Below are positions 54,639 to 63,078 of a stretch of DNA of 64,000 nucleotides, one piece after another (position 1 is the first letter of the stretch; each line of letters starts with the position of its first letter). Under the pieces are notes generated by a model, which was given only the letters and a program-made list of their open reading frames with translations, made no database searches and was not told where the DNA came from. The stretch is from Paenibacillus sp. E222. GTDB lineage: Bacteria > Bacillota > Bacilli > Paenibacillales > Paenibacillaceae. The DNA lies in assembly GCF_013401555.1 (NCBI RefSeq), contig NZ_CP058552.1, positions 930,001-994,000 of the forward strand. Reading direction: 5' to 3'. Position numbers and translations under genes: made by a program.

Positions 54639-55493
54639 TTAAAATTCTTCGTATTCACTCGGGTCCTGATTCCACAACCGTCCATCTTTACGATTATAAG
54701 AAGAAATGACTTCCATCTCTTTCTCGCTCAACTCGAAATCGAAAATATCGATATTTTCTTGCTGGTGTTGAAGCGAGCCTGCTTTAGGAATAGGAATTGA
54801 CCCAAGCTGGGTATGCCAGCGTAAAATAACCTGCGTACCCGTTTTGCCATGAGCTTCGGCAATTCGAAGGATCTGCTCATCTTTCACGATATCTTGTACT
54901 GCGTCATTGCCACGTCCAATGGGACTCCACGATTCGTTAATAATGCCATGCTGCGAATCCTTCTCCCGCTGATCTGCTTGATCAAAGAATGGATGCAGCT
55001 CAATCTGATTCAGACTTGGCGCTACTCCGGTCTCCTTAATTAAACGTTCATTGTGTTCCGGAAGGAAATTGCTAACTCCGATGGAACGGATATATCCGCG
55101 TTTTTTCGCCTCAATGAGTGCCTGCCACGCTTCCACATACATATCCTGCTTGGGATTCGGCCAGTGAATCAGATATAGATCATAATAATCCAGATCTGCT
55201 CTGTATAGAGATTCCTGGATGGCTACAATCGCCTTTTCGAAGGCATGGTAACGCCCTGGCAGTTTAGATGAAATGAGCAGGTCTTCTCTGGAAACCGAGC
55301 TCTGCTTAATGGCCTTCCCGACAGTCGCCTCGTTCTCATAGTTATACGCTGTGTCAATCAGTCGGTAACCTGCATCCATCGCGGATGCTATGGAATTGAC
55401 CCCTTTTTCGCCTTTTAAGCTATAGGTACCAAAGCCAATGGCAGGTACTTTTAGGCCATCATTCAACGTATATTCCGGAATTGTATGATTCAT
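54639..55493 (-). CDS. Aldo/keto reductase
   Basis: 284 residues, TIM barrel. The catalytic tetrad is complete: D47 and Y52 (LIDTAYNYENE), K77 (ISSKLPG) and H110 (LIHWPNP). The C-terminal IPIPKAGSLQHQQENIDIF (in parts) binds the NADPH phosphate. It reduces aldehydes or ketones; substrate unknown. AAGGAGAG precedes the ATG. Confidence 0.93.
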   Translation of the reverse strand: MNHTIPEYTLNDGLKVPAIGFGTYSLKGEKGVNSIASAMDAGYRLIDTAYNYENEATVGKAIKQSSVSREDLLISSKLPGRYHAFEKAIVAIQESLYRADLDYYDLYLIHWPNPKQDMYVEAWQALIEAKKRGYIRSIGVSNFLPEHNERLIKETGVAPSLNQIELHPFFDQADQREKDSQHGIINESWSPIGRGNDAVQDIVKDEQILRIAEAHGKTGTQVILRWHTQLGSIPIPKAGSLQHQQENIDIFDFELSEKEMEVISSYNRKDGRLWNQDPSEYEEF

Positions 55494-55595
55494 CTGGTAA
55501 ACTCTCCTTTGCGAAAGATATACTAAAACGATATGGAAAAGGTGATATGCCCTCTCCGTTTATTCTACCCCTCCATACGCGGATGAATCAAATAT

Positions 55596-55632
55596 AAGCC
55601 ACCAACCCGTTATGCCGGGTGGTGGCTTTCTT
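55596..55632 (-). terminator. Terminator of the UDP-glycosyltransferase gene
   Basis: GCCACCAACCCG pairs with CGGGTGGTGGC around a TTATGC loop; T-rich on both sides. Confidence 0.7.
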
Positions 55633-55662
55633 GTCTAATTTTAATAAAGGCAAGTTGCCTCT

Positions 55663-56913
55663 TTATTCATGCGAAGAGATCGGCGTGGCCGATAACGACC
55701 GATCGCCCATAAAGTTCTGAATGGCGATAGCAGCCTGCTTGTACCCGCCAGCGTCGCGTAACGTTTTCCCAATAACCTCAGCATGTTCCTTGTAGGAGGC
55801 ATTGCCGAGCACTTCTAATACCGCGTTTCTCAGTACGTCGGGTGTAAGGTTATTTTTATCCACGATGACCCCTGCTCCGAGCTCCTGCACCCGGCCTGCT
55901 ACACGCGGCTGATCCGAGGTTAACGGGAGCATCACCAACGGTACATTATAATATAAAGCTTCACTTGTACTGTTCATGCCCGCATGTGTCAGAAAAGCAT
56001 CCACACCCTGCAGCACTTCCAATTGTGGGAGATAAGGTCTGATGATGAAATTGTCAGGAATGAGATCAGCAATCGGCTCCAAATCAGTATCCTTCCCTGA
56101 AGACAGTATAAACTGCACAGGCAAATCACCGAAAGCCGTAAAGCACAGCTTATAAAAATCAAGATCCTTATTTAAAATGGTTCCCATCGAAATATAAACC
56201 GCCTGTTTATAAACGGCTTGCAGAGATTCCTTTGCAAAGGATGGTGCATCCTTACGGGGGGTAATCGATGGGCCAGTGAACACAAAGCTCTCATCCAGCT
56301 TGTCCCCCATGGGTTGAAAATAGCGGCTTGTATAAACAATCTTCAGTTGTCCTGGATGCCCTGAAAGCTCCGCCAAAGAAGGAACAGCCACATTGAACTG
56401 GGACGCTAATTGCTGGGACATCTCGATGATGTCGTTATATAGCTCCTTGACCTCCTCATCGTCCTCCTTCAGTTGATTTTGATTACCTGATCCGAGAGGT
56501 TCCACAAAAACAAAAGTGGTGGTTGAGCATACTGCTGGGATACCCAGCTTTTCGCCTAAAATTTGTCCTCCCCAGCCTATTAAAGAGTCAAAAATTAAAT
56601 AATCGTAGGTTTCATTTTCAATCAGATTCAGGACATCCGGAATAAAGCGTTGAATAATTTTTTTCATAACCATATATAAAAATTGGTAAGGATGCTTGAT
56701 TTCAAATGGCTTCATATCTGGGTTGTTGAGCAGGGTAGCCTCGTTGAAGGAGTAGGCTTTAAATTGTGCACCTAACGCTTCAATCTTCGTCCGATATTTT
56801 TCCGTACAACAGTAGACGACCTCATCGCCGTTCTCTATCAGTTCCTTGATTATTCCGAGTGTCGGATTGATATGTCCTTCTGCAGGCATCATTACTACTA
56901 ATACACGTGCCAC
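55663..56913 (-). CDS. MGT-family (YjiC-like) UDP-glycosyltransferase
   Basis: 416 residues with a GTG start at 56913 after GGAGG (8 bases). GT-B fold: RVLVVMMPAEGHINPTLGI at the start and the donor-binding signature THAGMNSTSEALYYNVPLVML with SDQPRVAGRV. Enzymes of this group glycosylate macrolides, flavonoids and other small hydrophobic compounds, often for detoxification. Monocistronic. Confidence 0.92.
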   Translation of the reverse strand: MARVLVVMMPAEGHINPTLGIIKELIENGDEVVYCCTEKYRTKIEALGAQFKAYSFNEATLLNNPDMKPFEIKHPYQFLYMVMKKIIQRFIPDVLNLIENETYDYLIFDSLIGWGGQILGEKLGIPAVCSTTTFVFVEPLGSGNQNQLKEDDEEVKELYNDIIEMSQQLASQFNVAVPSLAELSGHPGQLKIVYTSRYFQPMGDKLDESFVFTGPSITPRKDAPSFAKESLQAVYKQAVYISMGTILNKDLDFYKLCFTAFGDLPVQFILSSGKDTDLEPIADLIPDNFIIRPYLPQLEVLQGVDAFLTHAGMNSTSEALYYNVPLVMLPLTSDQPRVAGRVQELGAGVIVDKNNLTPDVLRNAVLEVLGNASYKEHAEVIGKTLRDAGGYKQAAIAIQNFMGDRSLSATPISSHE

Positions 56914-57069
56914 GAAATTCACCTCCATTAATTTTTAAATCTTCAAAGCGGACATTTTATTTCTAACCTCTAGATGATGCGTGAAAAGTAGAATCTGGAA
57001 ATCATACCCATATGATTATACTATTAATTATTTCCATTTTTGTAAATAGTTTATATGTCACTTTTTGAA

Positions 57070-57094
57070 CAAAAAAAGCACCTTTACGGTGCTT
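57070..57094 (-). terminator. Terminator of the MscS-type channel gene
   Basis: AAGCACC (57076-57082) pairs with GGTGCTT (57088-57094), followed on the minus strand by TTTTTTT. Confidence 0.85.
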
Positions 57095-57135
57095 CCTCTG
57101 TTCATACTCATTTTGGATTAGGTAAATAACCTATC

Positions 57136-58389
57136 TCAATATCCTCTTGAATACTGGGGGATTTCTTTTAGTTGCACGATATCATGACCTGTTGGATTCT
57201 GGAAGGCACGAAGGCCAAATGTCGGCGCAACGGCGAAGATGTGGTCAAAGATATCGGCTTGAACCGATTCATACACACCCCAGGTGATATCATTGCTGAA
57301 TGCATAGATTTCAAGTGGTAGTCCGTTATCTCCAGGTGCCAACTGTCTCACGATCAACGTCATATCCTTATGGATTTTCGGATGATTCCTCAAATATTGA
57401 TGGATATATTCCCTGAATACACCCACATTCGTAAGCTGTCTACCATTCACAATGCTTTCCGTATTAATATGATGTTCTATATTGTATTCGTTAATTTCAT
57501 TTAATTTTGTCTCGAGATAGTCCGTAAGATAGTGGATCTTCTGAAATTCCCCAATCATTTCCTTGGTGCAGAAGCTTATGCTGCTTGTATCAATATAGAC
57601 GCTTCTTTTAATCCTTCTGCCACCGGATACCTGCATGCCTCTCCAATTTTTGAATGAATCCGAAATAAGTGCGTAGCTCGGAATCATCGTGATCGTTTTA
57701 TCGAAATTCATAACCTTTACCGTGTTTAATGTAATATCGATGACGTCGCCGTCGGCATTATATTTGGGCATTTCAATCCAGTCACCAACACGCACCATGT
57801 CATTCGATGATAATTGCACGCCTGCCACCAGTCCCAATATGGAATCCTTGAAGACAAGCATCAGAACGGCTGATAAGGCGCCAAGCCCACTGAGAATAAT
57901 TAACGGATTCTGACCAATCAGGCTCGAGATGACGATAATGCCTCCAATGATGAAAAGAATGATCTTGGCTACCTGAATGTATCCCTTAATGGGTCTAATC
58001 TTGGAGACTTCATAGGAACGATATATGGTATCAAAGGCATTAAGTAACGCATTTAATACCGTGATGGTGATGACGATCATATACGTTAAAGCTGCTTTTT
58101 CAATCAAAGCTTGATAGGACGGGAAGACATATGCAGAATAATAGATGATAATCGCCGGTACCAGATGCGAGAGGTTGTGGAACACTTTTTTCTCCACAAT
58201 GATTTTATCCCACGTGTACCGATTGTTGTTGATGATTTGGATAATAATCTTCAGCACGATTTTTTTGGCTATAAAATTGGCCAGTATGGAGACCACAGCT
58301 ATAAATACCACCATGATCAAATTCGAAAGATATCCAATGGTTTGTTCACTCATGCCCGTTCCGTCTAGTTGATTTTTGATAAAGTCCAT
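57136..58389 (-). CDS. MscS-family mechanosensitive channel (YbdG-like)
   Basis: 417 residues with five hydrophobic segments. The last of them, GLGALSAVLMLVFKDSILGLVAG, is the pore helix, followed by the MscS-type VGDWIEMPKYNADGDVIDITLNTVKV beta domain (in parts). The length and the extra C-terminal region fit YbdG/MscM-type proteins that respond to mild osmotic downshift. AGGAGG lies ahead of the ATG. Confidence 0.9.
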   Translation of the reverse strand: MDFIKNQLDGTGMSEQTIGYLSNLIMVVFIAVVSILANFIAKKIVLKIIIQIINNNRYTWDKIIVEKKVFHNLSHLVPAIIIYYSAYVFPSYQALIEKAALTYMIVITITVLNALLNAFDTIYRSYEVSKIRPIKGYIQVAKIILFIIGGIIVISSLIGQNPLIILSGLGALSAVLMLVFKDSILGLVAGVQLSSNDMVRVGDWIEMPKYNADGDVIDITLNTVKVMNFDKTITMIPSYALISDSFKNWRGMQVSGGRRIKRSVYIDTSSISFCTKEMIGEFQKIHYLTDYLETKLNEINEYNIEHHINTESIVNGRQLTNVGVFREYIHQYLRNHPKIHKDMTLIVRQLAPGDNGLPLEIYAFSNDITWGVYESVQADIFDHIFAVAPTFGLRAFQNPTGHDIVQLKEIPQYSRGY

Positions 58390-58589
58390 TGTATCCTCCT
58401 GACGCGGTTTATATTAACTTATTATTATAAATTACATTCTAGTACGAAGTAAAATTTCAAAAAAATACAGTAATCAGTTGATGGGGTAAAGGGCATATGC
58501 ACCCTCAGGAGTATCACGTCACACAAATGGGCTAATGTGCATAGACTGGGCTAAATATAAACCAGATCCTTGCATTGGAGATGTGAACA

Positions 58590-59312
58590 TTGAGTAATCC
58601 CAAAAATAAAGTTAAGACTCAGCCTATTGCCATGAAAAAGCTTTCCCCCGTAAGCATGGTAACGGAGCTTCCACCCGTCCGCGGTAATTTAAGAACCTCT
58701 TCCTCAAGTCCAACTAAGGCCATTCATAATGAAAAGGATACAACATCCGCTATCGATGCATGTGTAGACCGCGCTTTTCGTATTCCTATATTTTTGAGTA
58801 CAACCAACACGGTAAATGACCTGCAAGAGCAATTTCTGACCCGTCTGATTAGGGAAATTGAAGATGCATTGCTCTTTCCCCGCACATTGCCCGTTAGTGA
58901 ACAATACCCGGAAAACATTCTAACGAATATACGACGCCTGGTTTTTTCAAGCTATGGATTACTCGCAATCAACTTCCGCAGATTTTATGTTCAAATTCTT
59001 GATTCCAATGTAGGAGAGCCACCAACGACCACTCCGTTCTGGGAAGGATCGACCTTTTCTCAAATCGAGCCTGCCATGGCCTTTCAATTCGGCATTCCAA
59101 TCTTATTAGTGAGGGAGAAGGGAACGGACGTCAGTAATGGAATTTGGGCCGGAGGAATCACACCTCTCAACATATTTGTTGACTGGGATTCCGACAACCA
59201 ATCCGTAGACGATTTCTTTAACAGTGTTCAATGGAGAGAAGTCTTTGCTTATTGGGCTGCAGAGGTAAGGGGTAACTATTTGCTTCGCACGGAGCCATTG
59301 TTCAATAATTAA
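58590..59312 (+). CDS. Orphan protein with possible nucleoside-hydrolase/TIR-like Rossmann fold
   Basis: 240 residues with a TTG start nine bases after GGAG. The first about 55 residues are Ser/Thr/Pro-rich and probably disordered. The rest alternates strands and helices: RIPIFLSTT, a long helix, YGLLAINFRR, then SQIEPAMAFQFGIPILLVRE and PLNIFVDWD. The E-x-x-x-A-x-x-x-G-x-P-I pattern resembles nucleoside 2-deoxyribosyltransferases and related NAD- or nucleotide-cleaving effectors, but this is a visual resemblance only. No clear partner genes. Confidence 0.7.
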   Translation: MSNPKNKVKTQPIAMKKLSPVSMVTELPPVRGNLRTSSSSPTKAIHNEKDTTSAIDACVDRAFRIPIFLSTTNTVNDLQEQFLTRLIREIEDALLFPRTLPVSEQYPENILTNIRRLVFSSYGLLAINFRRFYVQILDSNVGEPPTTTPFWEGSTFSQIEPAMAFQFGIPILLVREKGTDVSNGIWAGGITPLNIFVDWDSDNQSVDDFFNSVQWREVFAYWAAEVRGNYLLRTEPLFNN

Positions 59313-59334
59313 ACTTCTGGGCTGATGGATACTG

Positions 59335-59376
59335 GACAAGAAAGAGGACCCTATCATTCCAATGAATGATGGGCCC
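59335..59376 (-). terminator. Terminator of the polysaccharide deacetylase gene
   Basis: GGACCCTATCATTC pairs with GAATGATGGGCCC with small mismatches, followed on the minus strand by TCTTTCTTG. Confidence 0.6.
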
Positions 59377-59400
59377 AATCTACAATACTCTGTTTAACGA

Positions 59401-60021
59401 TTAGTAAGAAAATCTCAACAATTCACTTACCGTGACCAATCGGTACCCTTCCGCGACAAGTTCATCCACCAATACTCGAACCGCCTCCACTGTCTCGGAA
59501 CGATCCCCGTACCCGTCATGGAAAATTAACACGCTCCCGGGTTTCACCGCAGACCGGGTATGCTCCAGAATGTGCTCAACGCCGGGATTGTCCCAATCCT
59601 TCGCATCACCGTTTACCGCACCAATCGTTTGATATCCGCGCTCCGCCGCCAGAGACAGAATGTCATCGTTTACGCCAAAATACGGCGGGCGGAAGCAGCG
59701 GGTAGTTTGCCCCGTAATTTCTTGAACCAGACTTTCTGCACGTTGCAGTTCCTCTCCAGCTGCCTTCAGCGTCAGCTTTGTCAGGTCCGGATGCGTGTAC
59801 GTATGGTTTCCAATCTCATGCCCTTCACGGTGCACCTCCGCCGCAATCTCCGGGTGAGCCTCCATCTCTTTGCCGATCATGAAAAACGTCGCCTGCCCAC
59901 TCGCACGGCGGAATATCTCAAGCACTTGACGTGTATAGACTGGATGAGGCCCATCATCAAACGTGAACGCCACAACCTTTTCCCTAACAGATACCTGCTC
60001 TACCAACGCGATATTAACCAT
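59401..60021 (-). CDS. Polysaccharide deacetylase (NodB domain)
   Basis: 206 residues with all NodB motifs: FTFDDGP (D22/D23), H73 and H77 in GNHTYTH, FRPPY (R111) and VLIFHDG (H168). It removes N-acetyl or O-acetyl groups from a polysaccharide, usually peptidoglycan or chitin-type chains. No signal peptide is visible with this start, which is unusual for an enzyme of the wall. AGAGGGG precedes the ATG. Confidence 0.9.
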   Translation of the reverse strand: MVNIALVEQVSVREKVVAFTFDDGPHPVYTRQVLEIFRRASGQATFFMIGKEMEAHPEIAAEVHREGHEIGNHTYTHPDLTKLTLKAAGEELQRAESLVQEITGQTTRCFRPPYFGVNDDILSLAAERGYQTIGAVNGDAKDWDNPGVEHILEHTRSAVKPGSVLIFHDGYGDRSETVEAVRVLVDELVAEGYRLVTVSELLRFSY

Positions 60022-60430
60022 AAAGCAATGACCCCTCTCTGCAACTGCTACGTTCTCCCTTATTATTCCATGACTATATGCTCCGGTCTAGTCCAGAGAT
60101 CACAATATGCAATTGGAATAGGATGGCGATCAGTGCCACGATTCGAGCATCAGGATTCCATTGCATAAGCTGTCTAGCAAAGGTAAACCATCCTCCAACT
60201 CTGCCAAAGTCGGCGTCAATTCGTCATCATGCTTTCAGAAGATTGCCAAGGATGCAGGGGATAGTTATTCCAAAATATGAAGTCCGTTGGCTTTCACCTT
60301 GAACTAGATAACACTTTGCCCCATATGATGGATGCTGTCAGTTCTGCAATCCGTATAGCGCCTTACTCCTGTTTTAAGTGATTATATCATAAAATGAAAA
60401 GCCACCATCCAGATCACTGGGTGGTGACTT
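60022..60430. other. Intergenic region 60022-60430
   Basis: About 400 bases. Several short frames of protein-like composition occur on both strands but none has a start with a ribosome binding site, so this may be a decayed gene. The end carries a terminator-like hairpin. Confidence 0.4.
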
Positions 60431-60434
60431 TTGC
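60399..60434 (+). terminator. Orphan terminator-like hairpin
   Basis: GCCACCATCC pairs with GGGTGGTGAC (mostly), followed by TTTTGC; no gene with an intact frame reads into it. Confidence 0.5.
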
Positions 60435-60553
60435 TTACTCTAATAGAGGCGAGGGGCATCGCCCCCCATTTGGTACTTAATATTATCGATACTTGTAAGA
60501 CTGGAATAATTGATGTAAGATGTGGGAAATTATCGACAAACGGAGGTATGTTG

Positions 60554-60754
60554 ATGCATCCAAATCGAGAACAACTCCAAGATATTCTGATGCGTGCCAA
60601 TCAACATGCACGTAAACAAGCGAGAGAATTAGGTGCATCAATTTACTATATAAAGGACAACACACGAATTCGTGAAGATGCTGAAGGAAACATGTTCGAG
60701 ATCTCTTTTAATTCAGAAGGTAATCGATTAGAGGTTCGTTTTGATAAGTGGTAG
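60554..60754 (+). CDS. Small 66-residue hypothetical protein
   Basis: Starts MHPNREQLQDILMRANQ with GGAGG seven bases before the ATG. A helical Arg/Lys-rich first half (ANQHARKQARELGASIYY) is followed by a beta hairpin (MFEISFNSEGNRLEVRFD). No membrane segment. Family unknown. Own terminator downstream. Confidence 0.75.
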   Translation: MHPNREQLQDILMRANQHARKQARELGASIYYIKDNTRIREDAEGNMFEISFNSEGNRLEVRFDKW

Positions 60755-60763
60755 AAGAAGTAG

Positions 60764-60800
60764 AAAGAGACCAGTCAATTGATCCAGTCTCTTTTCTTAT
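60764..60800 (+). terminator. Terminator of the 66-residue protein gene
   Basis: AAAGAGAC (60764-60771) pairs with GTCTCTTT (60787-60794), then TCTTAT. Confidence 0.75.
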
Positions 60801-60838
60801 ATATGTGTGCATGTCTCATATATACCAGCTTTAAACAC

Positions 60839-61456
60839 TTATACAAACAGGTCAACAACGTTGCGGATAATCTCCTCCTTTTTATATGCAAAGTCATTGA
60901 TACTTGAGAAATATAACTTGTTTGAATTCATAGGAGTTACCATAACAGGCTGTTTAAATAACAGCATGACATAAAGTGAATTATCGGCACCAACCTTAAT
61001 GTCCTTGTCAAAAAGTCCTTCCCATATCTGCTCAGCCATTTCTGGCATAAATAGATCAGAGTATCTCTCCATGTATGTTTTAACACCGTACTCAGACCAC
61101 CACCACAAGGAAAAAGTCTTCCATACTCTTTCAGATGTATGAAAAACTGAATCCTCTCGAAACAAACGTTTAAAACAATCTCTAAAATGGATCGTTTTAA
61201 ACGGGTTATCCATATACTGTTGTTGCTCATACTCCTTTACAATTTCATCCCAACTTGTGCTCAAGTTTTCTTTAAAACTCTCATATTCCAGTAATTCCTG
61301 TTCGTTTGAAATTAAGTACTTCCCCGGGAAGATTTCTTTTTCTCCATGGTAGCATTCATAAATATTTTCTATATATAAAAGAAAATTTAAGTCCATAGGG
61401 CAGAGGTTACTTATATTCAACTTCTTATGATTACGTGAATGTGCCATATCAGACAT
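60839..61456 (-). CDS. Hypothetical cytosolic protein, second of a gene pair
   Basis: 205 residues, no signal or membrane segment, family not recognised. Rich in aromatic residues (KTFSLWWWSEYG; YMERYSDLF) with acidic patches. Its start overlaps the stop of the secreted-protein gene by eight bases, so the two are co-expressed; the ATG at 61447 is an alternative start. The A+T-rich codon use differs from the host genes to the left. Confidence 0.7.
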   Translation of the reverse strand: MSDMAHSRNHKKLNISNLCPMDLNFLLYIENIYECYHGEKEIFPGKYLISNEQELLEYESFKENLSTSWDEIVKEYEQQQYMDNPFKTIHFRDCFKRLFREDSVFHTSERVWKTFSLWWWSEYGVKTYMERYSDLFMPEMAEQIWEGLFDKDIKVGADNSLYVMLLFKQPVMVTPMNSNKLYFSSINDFAYKKEEIIRNVVDLFV

Positions 61457-61943
61457 TTAATCCTATAACACATGGCGGTACGTACCAACTAAAGAGCTGA
61501 GAAGCATCTCTTGCTGAGCCAATTATGGAGACACTGTACTCACCTTTTGGTAAACCTAAACTTACAGTATCATAAGGTGTGGGGAGACCATTTATATATC
61601 TTGATATTACCAGTGTACCTGTAAAAAAGTGTACTGTAGAGAATCGAGGATTAACCTCCCATCTGACCGCACCACCAAGGCCAAATGCTGGCTCTATACG
61701 AGCATATCCTCCGTCTCCAGAACAAGTACTCAGTGGTCCAACCTCACCGTCAACTGATTGGAGCGCTAAATCATCATCCACACAGACATAATCGCCTTCG
61801 ACAGTAATACTTTTAGGAAGTGATTCAAAATCTTGTGTGATCTCTACCTCTGGTACTACTTCATTAACTTTACCATCATGCGCAAAAGCATTAAGTGGAA
61901 GGGTGAACAGAAAAACAAGTAGCAGCAAAACAATTTTTTTCAT
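61449..61943 (-). CDS. Hypothetical secreted protein, first of a gene pair
   Basis: 164 residues from the ATG at 61943 (GGGGAGG, 8 bases). A clear signal peptide (KKIVLLLLVFLFTLPLNAFA, cut before HDG) is followed by a beta-rich mature protein with three cysteines and a GGYARIEPAFGLGGAVRWEV strand. Family not recognised. Exported, while its partner stays in the cytosol. A+T-rich like the adjoining phage-type module. Confidence 0.75.
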   Translation of the reverse strand: MKKIVLLLLVFLFTLPLNAFAHDGKVNEVVPEVEITQDFESLPKSITVEGDYVCVDDDLALQSVDGEVGPLSTCSGDGGYARIEPAFGLGGAVRWEVNPRFSTVHFFTGTLVISRYINGLPTPYDTVSLGLPKGEYSVSIIGSARDASQLFSWYVPPCVIGLNV

Positions 61944-62080
61944 CTTTTGTCCTCCCCTTATTTTTTTCATCACCCTTACTATATTACTATTATTTTCTAT
62001 ATTATCAATACTATGTTTGTAAAGATTTCTTAGGATTTTTCAAGTTTTTATCAATACTGATTAATAGTATTTATAGTACT
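61944..62080 (-). promoter_or_regulatory. A+T-rich leader of the secreted-protein gene pair
   Basis: Minus-strand TTGATA and TAATAT with a 16-base spacer lie within the last 70 bases before the start, plus an AATACT/AGTATT inverted repeat. The assignment is weak because the stretch is very A+T-rich. Confidence 0.3.
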
Positions 62081-62173
62081 TCAACCTTTACAACTTCGCG
62101 CTGATAATCTTATTTCTTCTCTGCTGGTATCGCCTCGAAGCTCTATGAGTCGCTTAGCAATCAATTGTTTCAT
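62081..62173 (-). pseudogene. Truncated Cro/XRE-like ORF, divergent from the repressor
   Basis: 30 codons starting MKQLIAKRLIELRGDTSREE, which looks like the first helix region of a phage XRE/Cro protein, then a stop where the HTH should begin. GGTGGGG lies 9 bases before the ATG and a strong promoter faces it. It is probably the remnant of the lytic-side regulator. Confidence 0.5.
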
Positions 62174-62196
62174 AGTTGTTGGCCCCACCTTCCAAA

Positions 62197-62291
62197 AACA
62201 CATTTCGTGTTGTTGACCTTATTATGTTGAATACATTTCGTGGTGTCAACACGTTTTGTGTTTCTGAATATTTTTTAACACGTATTGTGTT
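62197..62291. promoter_or_regulatory. Four-copy repressor operator region with divergent promoter
   Basis: The 15-bp palindrome AACACGTATTGTGTT and variants occur at 62197-62211, 62230-62244, 62248-62262 and 62277-62291. A minus-strand promoter, perfect TTGACA (62249-62244) with CATAAT (62226-62221) at 17 bases, is overlapped by the two middle copies. This is the layout of a phage repressor/Cro switch. Confidence 0.75.
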
Positions 62292-62315
62292 AATATTATG
62301 AATGGGTGATAATTG

Positions 62316-62705
62316 ATGGCCACTTTTGGGCAAAAGTTACGTGCAATTCGCACGGGAAATAATCTAACGCAAAAAGACCTTGCTACAATATTCAAGGTCA
62401 GTGAAAGCGCGATTGGTATGTATGAAAGAGACGAACGGGAACCGTCATTCAAATTTATTAATGATGCTGCAGACCGTTTTGAGGTAACCACAGATTACTT
62501 ACTAGGAAGAACTAGTGATACAAATCAAGGTACATCTAAGGTTATTTCAAAAGGAGTAAAAGAATTCCTTAGTGCAATTGAATTAGCTGACGATGAAGCA
62601 ATTTTGAAGCTAAAAGGAATGTTGCGCCACGAAGGTAATGAGTTATCAGATGATGCTATAAGAGAAATTATTTCTTATGCTCGTTACAAAGCAAATCAAG
62701 AATAA
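62316..62705 (+). CDS. XRE-family repressor (phage/ICE type)
   Basis: 129 residues. The N-terminal HTH (FGQKLRAIRTGNNLTQKDLA; FKVSESAIGMYERDEREPSF) is the cI/Xre type; DRFEVTTDYLLGRTSD closes the domain as in many Gram-positive phage repressors. The C-terminal part is short and helical. It very probably binds the four operators just upstream and controls itself and the divergent promoter. GGGTGA lies 6 bases before the ATG. Confidence 0.9.
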   Translation: MATFGQKLRAIRTGNNLTQKDLATIFKVSESAIGMYERDEREPSFKFINDAADRFEVTTDYLLGRTSDTNQGTSKVISKGVKEFLSAIELADDEAILKLKGMLRHEGNELSDDAIREIISYARYKANQE

Positions 62706-62778
62706 TGTCTGGTAGTTCAAATCGGAGTTCTTCAAAAATGTCCTTAACTTCGTATTCTTCTGTTTTCTCTTGGTCCAT
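62668..62778 (-). CDS. 36-residue acidic micropeptide, antisense to the repressor 3' end
   Basis: An ATG at 62778 seven bases after GGAAG opens a 36-codon frame: MDQEKTEEYEVKDIFEELRF followed by ELPDIILDLL and a short basic end. Strongly acidic and amphipathic, like a protein-protein interaction helix. It overlaps the repressor gene by 38 bases on the opposite strand. A LexA-like GAAC-N4-GTTC box lies 37-48 bases upstream. Protein existence is inferred only from the frame. Confidence 0.4.
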   Translation of the reverse strand: MDQEKTEEYEVKDIFEELRFELPDIILDLLCNEHKK

Positions 62779-62814
62779 GCTGCCACTTCCGTTCCTGTTT
62801 CTTGATAAAAAATA

Positions 62815-62826
62815 GAACAATTGTTC
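62815..62826. promoter_or_regulatory. LexA/SOS-box-like palindrome
   Basis: GAACAATTGTTC is a perfect 12-bp palindrome matching the GAAC-N4-GTTC core of the Gram-positive LexA (DinR) box. It lies between the repressor and lipoprotein genes, upstream of the minus-strand 36-codon ORF. Confidence 0.5.
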
Positions 62827-63078
62827 CTATTTAATTCTAACATGTGCTCCTATGATTGGTAAATCCTCAGCAGTTATTTCTTATAATTATATATGTGGAT
62901 CAGCACAGGAACGCTCACACTGGAGTAAAGAGTTACATCTGAAGAACGGCTGCATCAAAACAACATCTTACCATCATCTCGTAAATCGTCTTTACGAAGT
63001 GATGTTTACATATATAACACCTAATGTACGAGCAAATTCCCCAACCGATGGGACAGAGAAAAGAGAAGGTATAGAAAG

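Noticed and set aside
60022..60400. Small protein genes in the 400-base gap
   Set aside because: Several frames of 30-70 codons exist on both strands but none has a start codon with a ribosome binding site, and none shows a known motif.
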